From Bacillota bacterium (GTDB taxonomy: Bacteria > Bacillota_E > Sulfobacillia > Sulfobacillales > Sulfobacillaceae): 10,502 bases of DNA. This document shows, piece by piece, positions 1-7,236 of this stretch (positions are counted from its first letter, which is position 1; every line of letters begins with the position of its first letter). The DNA lies in the NCBI GenBank assembly GCA_021802225.1, contig JAKAAS010000025.1, positions 1-10,502 on the forward strand, read 5' to 3'. The notes beneath the pieces were generated by a model that was given only the letters and a program-made list of their open reading frames with translations, did no database searches and was not told where the DNA came from. A program made the position numbers and the translations under genes.

Positions 1-31
1 AAAATGTCGGCATTATATCGTGGTCCATCAT
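1..31 (-). CDS. Start of an unidentified gene, cut by the window edge
   Basis: A reading frame begins on the minus strand just after deoC and runs off the left edge. Only about ten codons are visible, reading MMDHDIMPTF, too little to identify. The sequence AGAGGAG at 44-38 is a strong ribosome site. It touches a first possible ATG at 37 but sits 6 bases before the ATG at 31, so 31 is the better start. The gap to the deoC stop codon is 16 bases, which argues that this is the next gene of the same operon. Its function should be judged from sequence beyond the window. Confidence 0.5.
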   Translation of the reverse strand, partial: MMDHDIMPTF

Positions 32-47
32 TGCCATCTCCTCTCGC

Positions 48-824
48 TTAAGCCAGGGCTTCCAGAATGGCCTGCGTCTGGCTTGCGCCAATGCGGTCGG
101 CCCCCGCCTCAATCATCGCCAGCGCCTCCTGGGCGGTGTGAATTCCTCCGGCCGCCTTCACACCCGTATTGCGCCCCACAACCTGGCGCATCAAGCGCAC
201 ATCTTCCACTGTCGCTCCCGACGGTCCAAACCCGGTGGATGTTTTCACAAAGTCGGATCCTGCCGCAACCGCCAGAAGGCAGCCCAAAATGATCTCGTCT
301 CGCGTCAGCAGGGCATTTTCCATAATGACCTTCAGGCGGACAGGCTGGGGGACCGCGGCGCGCACGGCGAGAATGTCGTCGAGAACGTTGCGCCACTGCT
401 GACTTTTCAGCAGCCCGATGCTGATTACCATGTCGATCTCGCTCGCCCCTGCCGCTGCCGCCCATGCGGCTTCGTAGGCTTTCGCTGCAGAAGACGTGGC
501 GCCTAACGGAAAGCCCGCCACTGCGGCAATATCCATGGATGTTTCCCCCAGAGTTTTGCGGGCGAGCGGGACGTACACGGGGTTAATGCAGACAGCGCCA
601 GTTTTCCACGCCACCGCCTGTTCGCACAACGTCACCACCTGCTCCGGCACGGCGTCTGCGCTCAACAGGGTGTGGTCAATGAATTCCGCCAGATCTTTGC
701 GGGACTGGACGGCTGGGGGAACCCAGGGAAGACGGTCAATGGCGGCTATCCGCGACACTTCAGGGACGGTTAAAATGGGTTCAATTGTTGCGATCCAGGG
801 ACTCCAGTCTGGTGTCGTCATCAT
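48..824 (-). CDS. deoC: DeoC-family deoxyribose-phosphate aldolase
   Basis: The 258-residue product matches the class I aldolase DeoC, a cytosolic TIM-barrel enzyme that splits 2-deoxyribose 5-phosphate into acetaldehyde and glyceraldehyde 3-phosphate in deoxynucleoside breakdown. Visible family motifs are FIDHTLL (48-54), AVCINP (77-82), VAGFPLGA (102-109), EIDMVISIG (129-137), DFVKTSTGF (191-199) and GVKAAGGI (221-228). Lys194 is the expected Schiff-base lysine, Asp131 and Lys223 the expected partner residues. About 45 residues precede the first motif, so the protein is longer than the usual 220 or so. The usual KVI-x-ET motif reads KVIMEN here, a Thr-to-Asn change. AAGGAG lies 7 bases before the ATG at 824; a second ATG follows at once. 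It starts 20 bases after the permease stop, so the two are surely cotranscribed. The aldolase fold is certain; the exact natural substrate is less so. Confidence 0.93.
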   Translation of the reverse strand: MMTTPDWSPWIATIEPILTVPEVSRIAAIDRLPWVPPAVQSRKDLAEFIDHTLLSADAVPEQVVTLCEQAVAWKTGAVCINPVYVPLARKTLGETSMDIAAVAGFPLGATSSAAKAYEAAWAAAAGASEIDMVISIGLLKSQQWRNVLDDILAVRAAVPQPVRLKVIMENALLTRDEIILGCLLAVAAGSDFVKTSTGFGPSGATVEDVRLMRQVVGRNTGVKAAGGIHTAQEALAMIEAGADRIGASQTQAILEALA

Positions 825-844
825 GATTCAGCTCCTTAGAGGTT

Positions 845-2233
845 TTAGACAGCTGTTTCCTGCTCTTTGACAGGTTCCGACTGGTGGGGCGCACGCACCC
901 GCCACAAGGCATAAATCACGGCGGAAACCAACCCGCCGACAACGGGCAGGGGAAGCACCGTGGCAAATGCTCCGGGCGCCAGATCTGCGCCCCACAGACA
1001 AAAGGCCAGGCCCGCGGCGAAGGCAATAATGCTCGCCCAGTTTACCCAATCCCGGGGCGTTTCGGGGCGGGCGAAGAACGCATCGGCCGGAGTTTTCCGC
1101 CGTTGCACCCACAGCCAGTCCACGAGCATGATAAACGTAAAGGGCACAATGACGTCGCCGATGGCATCGAGGAAGCCACTGACGTGGTTCAAGATGCCAA
1201 GTACCGCCAGGATAGTGCTCAGCACTCCCAAAATAATTGTCGCCACGGGCTGCTCCCAGCGCGTCGATTTGCGCAAGGTATTCAGCGCAACCAGCAGGTC
1301 AACGGTGGACGGGTACAAGTTCATGGCATTGGTATGAATGATGGCCAGGGCCACCCCAAGCGCCGCCGCCAGACCCCAGACAGGGATGTGGGGGCCCAAG
1401 AGCGCCACATTCCAGTTTCCGGTGGCTTGCTGGGCATCCATGCCCACGATGCCCATCAGGAGCACTGCCAGCATAATGCCAACGGAAGGCGCGAGGAAGT
1501 ACCGGGCATTGCCGGACTGACCGGTTTTCGGCACGCAGAAACGAGAGACAGTGGAGAGTTTGTATGTCCAGGCAAGGATCGAGAAGCTTACCACCGTGGT
1601 AATCGCGGTGCCCCACTGCATAGGGACGGTTGCGTGCGGAGCGATGGTGTGAAAGTGGGTGAACAGGTACCATGTCAGGGCGCCGTAGCAAACCAAAAGG
1701 AGGATGGACGTGTAACGGTAAAAGTACTCCAACCACTTCATGCCAAACAGCACCAGGATAACCTGTGCTGCGCCAATAACCCAAAACCACAACGAGCCCG
1801 TCGCATGAAATATGGCATTGAGCACTTCCCCCGCCACTGCGGTGTTGAGCCCAAACCACCCCATATTGACAAAGGTAAACAGCACCGCGAATAAAAATGC
1901 CCCGACGCGTCCATAGGTTTTGCGGGCCACAATCAGCCCGGTTAGGGGCACTTCCCGCCCCATTTCAGAAAACAGTCCCGCCGGGATGAAGCTGATAAGC
2001 CAACTAGCCACAATAGCCAAAATCATATCCGTCATCCCAAAATGGAACAGCAGCAACCCTATCAAAGGGGTCATCGCTGACGCTGACGCCATCAGCCAGA
2101 CGACCATCAGCTTGCCGGACGTCATGGTCCGTTCTGCCTGGGGCACAGGAAGCACCCCAACCGTCTCAATTTCGTTCAACGTTTTATGGAACAGTCCCGA
2201 AGGCTGTTCCTCCGCGCCGGCCGAATGTTTCAC
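845..2233 (-). CDS. NCS1-family nucleobase/allantoin-type permease
   Basis: This is a polytopic inner-membrane protein of the NCS1 family (cytosine, purine, uracil, allantoin or thiamine uptake by cation symport). The 462-residue chain has about twelve hydrophobic segments. Family-like features are GWFGLNTA (125-132), the STVSRF stretch after a helix (227-232), and TNAMNLYPSTVDL (301-313), with short charged ends. The frame is open to an ATG at 2275, but GGAGGAG (2245-2239) stands 5 bases before a GTG at 2233, so I chose GTG; the upstream ATG has no ribosome site. The XapX-type gene lies upstream and deoC 20 bases downstream. Substrate cannot be read from sequence alone; the DeoC partner suggests a nucleobase or nucleoside-related compound, which is inference. 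Confidence 0.9.
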   Translation of the reverse strand: MKHSAGAEEQPSGLFHKTLNEIETVGVLPVPQAERTMTSGKLMVVWLMASASAMTPLIGLLLFHFGMTDMILAIVASWLISFIPAGLFSEMGREVPLTGLIVARKTYGRVGAFLFAVLFTFVNMGWFGLNTAVAGEVLNAIFHATGSLWFWVIGAAQVILVLFGMKWLEYFYRYTSILLLVCYGALTWYLFTHFHTIAPHATVPMQWGTAITTVVSFSILAWTYKLSTVSRFCVPKTGQSGNARYFLAPSVGIMLAVLLMGIVGMDAQQATGNWNVALLGPHIPVWGLAAALGVALAIIHTNAMNLYPSTVDLLVALNTLRKSTRWEQPVATIILGVLSTILAVLGILNHVSGFLDAIGDVIVPFTFIMLVDWLWVQRRKTPADAFFARPETPRDWVNWASIIAFAAGLAFCLWGADLAPGAFATVLPLPVVGGLVSAVIYALWRVRAPHQSEPVKEQETAV

Positions 2234-2326
2234 GCCTACTCCTCCGTTCGTTTTTGGATGTCTTTGGAGCGTCATGGCCCCTGCCTAGCATATCCAACTG
2301 TGCATACTTCATCTACTCCATGAAAT

Positions 2327-2482
2327 TCAGCGCAAAAAGTATTGGGTCACCCACATGCCGCAGAAAATGCCCCCAATTCCCAGGACCCCGGCAAGGGTGG
2401 GGGGAGCGGGAACAGGAAGATGCAGGAGAGTGAACGCAGCGCCAATGAGAAGGCCCACGCCAAAAGATAAAAGCACCGTCAT
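2327..2482 (-). CDS. XapX-domain (DUF1427-type) small membrane protein
   Basis: A short frame of 51 residues starts at ATG 2482, or at the adjacent GTG 2485. It reads as one hydrophobic hairpin: FGVGLLIGAAFTLLHLPVPA, then PPTLAGVLGIGGIFCGMW. The G-x-G-LL-x-G start, the PVPAPP turn and the L-GVLGI-G second helix are the hallmarks of the XapX/DUF1427 family, whose members are normally about 50-60 residues long. The family is of unknown biochemical role and is known to occur beside transporters and amidohydrolase-type genes. AGGTG ending 7 bases before GTG 2485 (10 before ATG 2482) is a moderate ribosome site. It is the first gene after the promoter at 2588-2637 and precedes the NCS1 permease by 93 bases, which fits an accessory role in uptake (inference). 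Confidence 0.82.
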   Translation of the reverse strand: MTVLLSFGVGLLIGAAFTLLHLPVPAPPTLAGVLGIGGIFCGMWVTQYFLR

Positions 2483-2587
2483 CACGGGGCAACACCTGCC
2501 TTTCGGTTACGGTCAAAGCTGCGCGTGACGTTGAATCGCCGCCATACTTCTTACTTATCTGATAATAATGAATAGATCGCCTTGGAT

Positions 2588-2637
2588 GATGTCTGACGTC
2601 TGCTGTGATTGTACTCTATTTGTTTTGGCAAAAACAA
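2588..2637 (-). promoter_or_regulatory. Promoter and operator of the xapX-permease-deoC operon
   Basis: On the minus strand TTGTTT (2637-2632) is followed after 18 bases by TACAAT (2613-2608), a plausible sigma-A type promoter. Exactly 10 bases further is GTCAGACATC (2597-2588), with the dyad GTCAGAC. The same TACAAT, 10-base gap and GTCRGACATC occur before gntR at 9877-9902. The operator would overlap or lie just after the transcription start, a position expected for repression. Binding by the GntR protein is inference. Confidence 0.6.
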
Positions 2638-2715
2638 GACCTGCACCTGCATCTATCTTGAAACTCTCCTTGCAGACTAACACGCAGGACGTCTGCGGCA
2701 TGTTTCCACAGGACC

Positions 2716-2750
2716 GCCAGGTTCTCCTGAACCGCAGGCGAGAACCTGGC
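2716..2750. repeat. Perfect 11-bp inverted repeat (hairpin)
   Basis: GCCAGGTTCTC (2716-2726) and GAGAACCTGGC (2740-2750) form a perfect 11-bp stem around a 13-base loop. No T-run follows on either strand, so it is not a standard intrinsic terminator. It lies between the beta-helix remnant and the operon promoter. Confidence 0.7.
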
Positions 2751-2787
2751 ACGCCAGCCAGGCGCACAGAGCCTTCCCGTAAAGTGA

Positions 2788-2816
2788 CAGGAACCGGGGG
2801 AAAGATCCGGTTCCTG
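2788..2816 (-). terminator. Strong hairpin after the beta-helix gene, likely transcript end
   Basis: CAGGAACCGG (2788-2797) and CCGGTTCCTG (2807-2816) form a perfect 10-bp stem with a 9-base loop. It begins 22 bases after the stop codon of the minus-strand beta-helix gene. On that strand it is followed by TCACTTTACG, which has only a weak T-run, so termination is plausible but not certain. The 2640-2838 stretch holds no gene that I can support; its content is this hairpin and the one at 2716-2750. Confidence 0.5.
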
Positions 2817-2838
2817 AGTGCGGAGCATGACAGACCGG

Positions 2839-4155
2839 CTACCTCACGACAATGTCTACGGGAGCAGAGGTCGCATCCATGTGGTCGGGATCAGACGCTC
2901 TGACGGTGTAAGTGCCAGGCGCGACGCTAGACCCCGCCGTCACGTTGACCGTGCCCACAGCACGCGTGGGCGCACCCAAAAAAGTATATGTGCCGTCGAG
3001 CATCGCCTCGATGCCGCCGCCAAATCCGGAAATGGTGAATCCGGATGCGGGTTGCCCGTTGGCGCCAGCTATTGTAAAGGTTGAGTCGAGATTGTCGAGC
3101 GACCTGCCGGGAGCCATAGCCCCCGTGCTATATTCCTGGGATAGGGTTAAGACAGCAGAGCCGCCGGGATTTATCGCAGCGCTTGCTGGAGTGAGCACGA
3201 AATCCACTCTGGGCGATACCTTTATGGACAGCGGCTGGCTGAATACCTCATAAGCGGCGCTTTCCGGGGCGTTGGCGTCCTTAGCGTAAGCCACCACAGC
3301 ATACGTGCCGGCCTGGGCGGGAGCAACCGTGGGGGGCAGAATATCCATCATATTGTCCGTGGAATAGTTGCCGCTGGCCGTCCACTGGCCATTCGGCCCC
3401 TGCCACCAGAACTGGTAAACGGGATGGAGCAAATTCTTAGCCGCGGCCTGCACGGTCATGGAATTCGCCGTCATGCCGGACATCGCGCCCATCACAGCGA
3501 GGCTGACGGAGCTGCCCACGTTAATGATGTGGCTGGCGGACGCCGCGTCATGCCAGGCGCGCGCTTTCAGTGCGGCCGGTGTCAACGAGTAAGCGACCAC
3601 CTGGTAGCTCCCGGCCGCGACGTCTCTCATAGCGTACACGTTATCGGGAGAATAATTCTGCACCATCCTCCACCCGGCAGCCGAGTCAGCCCAGTACTGG
3701 TAAGGCAAGCCCGTTGGCGCTGTTGGGTTCTCGACCGTATACACGACAGGTTCCCCGGCCGCGACATTCCCGCCTTGGCCCACAATTTCTAGGGATGGCG
3801 GCACAGACGCCGGGGTGTCCAGGATGTTTCCGGAGATGTGGCTGGCGGGGGTGCCGGTTACATAGATGCCAAGTGTCTCATCGCAGACATGATTGCCCGT
3901 GATAGTGTTGTCCGTCACGGGAGTGACGACCCCAGCCCCGACCATCCCGGTGGTCTGAAAAGCTCCAACTTCGCCCTCGGCTCCATTGCCCGCCACCGTG
4001 TTGTCTGTCGCGGCGTTCTTCATCAGCATGTCACCGGGGGCATTGCTGTGGAGAACGATTCCCGCGATGAAGTTGTCGGAAACCACGTTGTGCGACACCA
4101 CGATCCCGGCCACATTGTGGCTGACAGTTTTGCCGGACACCAACTCTGCCGACAA
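2839..4155 (-). pseudogene. Surface protein remnant: beta-helix plus tandem Y-Q-[YF]-W domains, N-terminus lost
   Basis: The 438-residue frame has three parts. Residues 1-115 contain N-rich, V/I-alternating stretches such as VVSHNVVSDNF and VTDNTITGNHV, typical of parallel beta-helix (NosD/PbH1-type) repeats. Residues 121-212 and 214-312 are two related domains sharing YQ[YF]W..., W...., NYS-x-DN and V-AGTY/SY-x-VVAY. Residues 316-438 are a further Ala/Gly/Ser/Thr-rich beta domain. Such proteins are normally secreted or wall-attached. Here there is no signal peptide. The frame starts at a TTG without a ribosome site, directly behind an in-frame TGA, and begins in the middle of the beta-helix. 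I therefore read it as a 5'-truncated remnant. A gene restarted by a frameshift upstream is possible, but the overlapping upstream frame shows no signal peptide either. No exact family name can be given. Confidence 0.55.
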
Positions 4156-4452
4156 TCACGGCCATAAACGAGTGGCCCTAGTGGACTCCCGTCTTCCGTT
4201 TCCAGCAATACCGAGGCTTTGGCGGGATAAGAAAATATTCCTGTCAACGATAATTTTCACGTGAAATTTGGCCCTCAGACCACTTGCGGGAGTGTTATCT
4301 TATTGGGCCACTTTTCGTGGAAGAAAGTGAGGCCTCCATATTCATATCTCCATCGCGGGTGCCGAGTGCAACGCGGGAGTCGCCGCACTCGCCCTGCTCT
4401 TGGTAAAGATTGCGTCATCGTTGGCCGCCGACAGGTGACGCCCATACTTCTT
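4156..4452. other. Intergenic stretch between the satP-type gene and the beta-helix remnant
   Basis: No convincing gene is present. It contains a hairpin made of GGCCACTTT (4306-4314) and AAAGTGAGGCC (4324-4334, with a 2-base bulge), which may mark the end of the acs-satP transcript but lacks a T-run. It also holds a 12-bp palindrome, TTTCACGTGAAA (4255-4266). The missing 5' end of the beta-helix gene is not recognisable here. Confidence 0.5.
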
Positions 4453-5058
4453 TTAACTCGAATGCGAGTAGGGCCATACAGGTACGACGGTATGGCCAGA
4501 AACGCTGTTGATCACACCGGCCCCAGAAGTGTACCACGCCAAGAGAGCCGTCACCACTCCAAGATATCCACCTAGGTGTGTGAGGAATGCGATTCCTGTG
4601 AAGGCACCGATGGTAAGGACCACAAAGGTTACAAACAACACGATAAATACGGCGGTTAAAGCGCCATTTAGGCGAAATGAAGCAATCATCATATAGAAGG
4701 TGAAAATAGTCCAAGCCAATAAAAACAGGCCTAATGCAGTTCCTGCTGCCGTTCCGAAGACCAGCACATGCTGAATTTCCAAGTAAACCATGACGGCCAG
4801 CGAGATCCAAAACCCGCCATACGAAGAAAAAGCTGTTGCACCAAACGTATTGCGGTTGAAAAACTCAAAAGATCCCGCAATCAGTTGAGTTACTCCACCA
4901 TAAAACAATGCCAAGGGGAGAAATACTGTAGCGGCTGCCGCGGGAATCCAACCGGCGTTGGCCACCGACAACACAAACGTCGTCAAGGCAAAAGCAGCTA
5001 GTCCTAACGGACCCGGGTCGGCCACTTGAATCCGCTGCAATTTTGCTTCATCAGCCAT
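4453..5058 (-). CDS. satP: Acetate transporter, AceTr/SatP (YaaH) family
   Basis: A 201-residue inner-membrane protein with six hydrophobic segments, the normal size of the GPR1/FUN34/YaaH family that moves acetate and succinate, with protons. Counting from the upstream ATG, DPGPLGL (15-21) corresponds to the N-P-A-P-L-G-L signature with two substitutions. GGVTQLIAGSFEFF (55-68), NTFGATAFSSYGGFW (71-85) and GGYLGVVTALLAWY (164-177) are near-canonical family blocks. AGGAGG (5071-5066) lies 4 bases before an ATG at 5061 and 7 before the next at 5058; I chose 5058. It begins about 35 bases after the acs stop on the same strand, so both are probably one transcript. With the ligase next door it would import acetate for activation. 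Family assignment is firm; substrate is inferred from family and neighbour. Confidence 0.92.
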   Translation of the reverse strand: MADEAKLQRIQVADPGPLGLAAFALTTFVLSVANAGWIPAAAATVFLPLALFYGGVTQLIAGSFEFFNRNTFGATAFSSYGGFWISLAVMVYLEIQHVLVFGTAAGTALGLFLLAWTIFTFYMMIASFRLNGALTAVFIVLFVTFVVLTIGAFTGIAFLTHLGGYLGVVTALLAWYTSGAGVINSVSGHTVVPVWPYSHSS

Positions 5059-5096
5059 CATTCATCCTCCTACAAATCGTAATTGTGGTCGCTCGA

Positions 5097-7100
5097 TCAA
5101 TGTTTTTTCCATGCTGTTCGGGCTGCGTCGACGGCGGACGGATCCTCGATAGTGGAAATGTCCCCCTGGTCTTGGTCTAATACCACGGATTTCAACAAGC
5201 GCCGCATAATTTTTCCGCTTCTAGTTTTTGGTAGAGTGGGGACAAACTCCACTCTTCCCACTACGGCCACCGGTCCTAATTCGTGACGTATCGTCTGACG
5301 TAACTCCTCTTCCAAATGTTTTCCCGGAGTTTGTCCTGGACGCAACACCACGAATGCAGCAATTACTTCCCCGCGAAGGTCATCCGGCAATCCCGTAACA
5401 CCAGCTTCGGATACCGCCGGATGCTTCAACAACGCCGACTCGACTTCACTGGTGCCAATCCGGTGTGCCGCAATCTTTAGTACTTCATCCGACCGCCCGC
5501 GAAACCAGAAATAGCCTTCGGAATCTCGAGAAGCAGCGTCTCCGGTCAAGTAGGTGTCTGGAATTTCCGACCAATAGGTGTGCTCATAGCGATTCCCGGA
5601 ATCGCCCCATAGTTTGGCGGTCAGTCCTGGAAACGGTCTGGTGATTACAACACTTCCGGGTTCATCGTCTTCACAGAGTGTACCATCTGGTCGCCTGACT
5701 TCCACTGCGTAGCCCGGTAAGGCAATGCCAGCCGAACCTGGCCTGATGGGAAGCTGTCCCAAACCATACGGGTTTCCTATCACCGGGCCTCCGGTTTCGG
5801 TTTGCCACCAATGGTCAATCACCGATACCTTGTCCTCAAAAATTTGCCGCTGAAACATCTCCCAAGCGGGTGGGTTTAATGGCTCTCCCGCAGAAAAGAT
5901 TTTTTCTACCGAAGTCAAATCATATGGTTTGGCGGGTTCCACGCCATAGCGGTTCAATAACCTGACCGCGGTCGGCGCCGTAAAAATTCCGGTCACGTGT
6001 TGGTCTTGGAGAATTTGGTAAAAGTGTTCAGGCCCAGGATAATCTAACGCCCCTTCGTAGGTAAGAGTCGTGGCCCCTATTAGAAGAGGGGCGTATACAA
6101 TGAAACTATGACCCACAATCCACCCGATGTCAGACGTCGACCACCAGATGTCGGATGCATTCAGACCGAACATTACTCGGCTGGTGTGCAGGAGCCCTGC
6201 TTGATAAGCTCCATGGGTATGCACGACTAACTTCGGTTCCGCTGTGGTGCCACTGGTTGCTAAAATAAATGCGGGCGCGTTGGCATCCATCCACTCCGGG
6301 TCATCAGACTCAGATTGGCCTAACTGCTCCAATTCGTTCCATTGATAGTAAGCTACGTTAGGAATTTGCGGAGGATCGCTCTGGCGGCAATGCCACACAA
6401 TCTTTTGGATTGGACTTGCGGGATCTTTTAACGCATTAGCCACGATGGAGGTGAGTGCCACGGAATTCCCTTTTCTCCATGTGACGTCGCTCGCAATCAG
6501 GAGCTTGGCACCGGACAAACGGATTCTTTGGGCCAACGCTGCACTACCGAATCCCGCAAACACTACGAGATGGATAGCGCCGATACGGGACAACGCCAGC
6601 ATCGAAGCAATTGCCTCTGGTCCCGTAGGCATATAAATTGCCACGCGATCACCGGGAGCGACTCCAAGAGCTCGATAAGCTCGGGACAGGGTCAGCACCA
6701 AGCGGGACAATTCGGCGTAGGTATAGGTCTGAGTTGTTCCGTTTTCCTGTATGCTAACTAACGCCATGTGTTCAGGATCCGTTGCGACATGGGCATCTAA
6801 CGCGTTCACAGCAAGGTTCGTGGTCCCTCCCAAAAACCACTGCGAGGTGCCGTCGATTTTCGCGTAAAGGGTGTGGAACGGGGTATTCCAGTGCACACGG
6901 TTTCCGACCTGTGCCCAATACGTTTGCCAGTCGCTGGCCGCCTCAAGTTCCGCATGAACTCTAGGGTTGATGATTTCCAACAGGCGTTCTCTCCTCTCAT
7001 CGCTGTCGACGAGGATATGGTTCATTTCGCACAGCGACCAAAAATCTTCTAGTGTCTGACCCAACCGCATCGGGGCTGCAGTAAGGCGAGAAATGGCCAT
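5097..7100 (-). CDS. acs: Acetyl-CoA synthetase-type acyl-CoA ligase (AMP-forming)
   Basis: The 667-residue protein has the layout of AMP-forming acetyl-CoA synthetase: an Acs N-terminal domain with WFLGGTTNLAVNALD (88-102), the adenylation core, and the mobile C-terminal domain. Motifs are the ATP loop TSGTTAEPK (282-290), DIGWIVGHSFIVY (324-336), HWWQTETGG (430-438), YLTGD (517-521), GRSDEVLKIAAHR (535-547) and TRSGKIMRR (626-634). Lys630 is the expected catalytic, acetylatable lysine. Trp432 aligns with the tryptophan that limits Acs to acetate-size acids (Trp414 in Salmonella Acs). Two oddities: the ATP loop has Ala in place of the common Gly (TTGxPK), and the A8 motif has Ala before His-Arg where Acs has Gly. 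The ATG at 7100 lacks a well-placed ribosome site; GAGGT ends 14 bases upstream. Downstream satP and upstream lysR support acetate use. Propionate or another short acid is the main alternative. Confidence 0.9.
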   Translation of the reverse strand: MAISRLTAAPMRLGQTLEDFWSLCEMNHILVDSDERRERLLEIINPRVHAELEAASDWQTYWAQVGNRVHWNTPFHTLYAKIDGTSQWFLGGTTNLAVNALDAHVATDPEHMALVSIQENGTTQTYTYAELSRLVLTLSRAYRALGVAPGDRVAIYMPTGPEAIASMLALSRIGAIHLVVFAGFGSAALAQRIRLSGAKLLIASDVTWRKGNSVALTSIVANALKDPASPIQKIVWHCRQSDPPQIPNVAYYQWNELEQLGQSESDDPEWMDANAPAFILATSGTTAEPKLVVHTHGAYQAGLLHTSRVMFGLNASDIWWSTSDIGWIVGHSFIVYAPLLIGATTLTYEGALDYPGPEHFYQILQDQHVTGIFTAPTAVRLLNRYGVEPAKPYDLTSVEKIFSAGEPLNPPAWEMFQRQIFEDKVSVIDHWWQTETGGPVIGNPYGLGQLPIRPGSAGIALPGYAVEVRRPDGTLCEDDEPGSVVITRPFPGLTAKLWGDSGNRYEHTYWSEIPDTYLTGDAASRDSEGYFWFRGRSDEVLKIAAHRIGTSEVESALLKHPAVSEAGVTGLPDDLRGEVIAAFVVLRPGQTPGKHLEEELRQTIRHELGPVAVVGRVEFVPTLPKTRSGKIMRRLLKSVVLDQDQGDISTIEDPSAVDAARTAWKKH

Positions 7101-7200
7101 GCGTTAAGCCGAGTACCTCAAGAGCGCACCTGAAGCGAACTCGTAAGATTGTGTTTGTGGTGATTGAGGTGGAGGATTCAGACCCGCATCATTGCGGGGA
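7101..7200 (-). promoter_or_regulatory. acs leader with a 5' hairpin and a possible anti-ribosome-site pairing
   Basis: The predicted transcript would start near 7201 and open with the perfect hairpin CCCGCA-ATGA-TGCGGG (7198-7183). Further on, ACCTCAA (7170-7164) is an exact complement of TTGAGGT (7121-7115), the only ribosome-site-like sequence before the acs ATG. Pairing could hide that site. The complementarity is seen; a control function is inference and a 7-base match may be chance. Confidence 0.35.
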
Positions 7201-7207
7201 TACTGTT

Positions 7208-7236
7208 AGAATAGTATGGCGAACAGCATAATTCAA
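7208..7236 (-). promoter_or_regulatory. Promoter of acs-satP
   Basis: On the minus strand TTGAAT (7236-7231) is separated by 17 bases from TATTCT (7213-7208), a good sigma-A type promoter about 108 bases before the acs ATG. Just upstream of the -35 box, at about 7237-7258, is an AT-rich, roughly symmetric stretch with ATA-N6-TAT (7254-7243), loosely like a LysR-type site. The promoter is well supported; the activator site is a guess. Confidence 0.55.

Noticed and set aside
884..1894. 336-codon plus-strand frame across the permease gene
   Set aside because: Antisense to the NCS1 permease; low-complexity, His/Gln/Arg/Gly-rich translation without motifs.
2595..2696. Nine-base direct repeat GACGTCTGC at 2595-2603 and 2688-2696
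   Set aside because: Could be a second regulator site, but the match is short, it does not contain the GTCNGAC core, and there is no other support.
6126..6139. GATGTCAGACGTCG inside acs resembles the GntR operator
   Set aside because: It lies in the middle of the acs coding sequence, has no -10 box at the required distance, and encodes conserved Acs residues.
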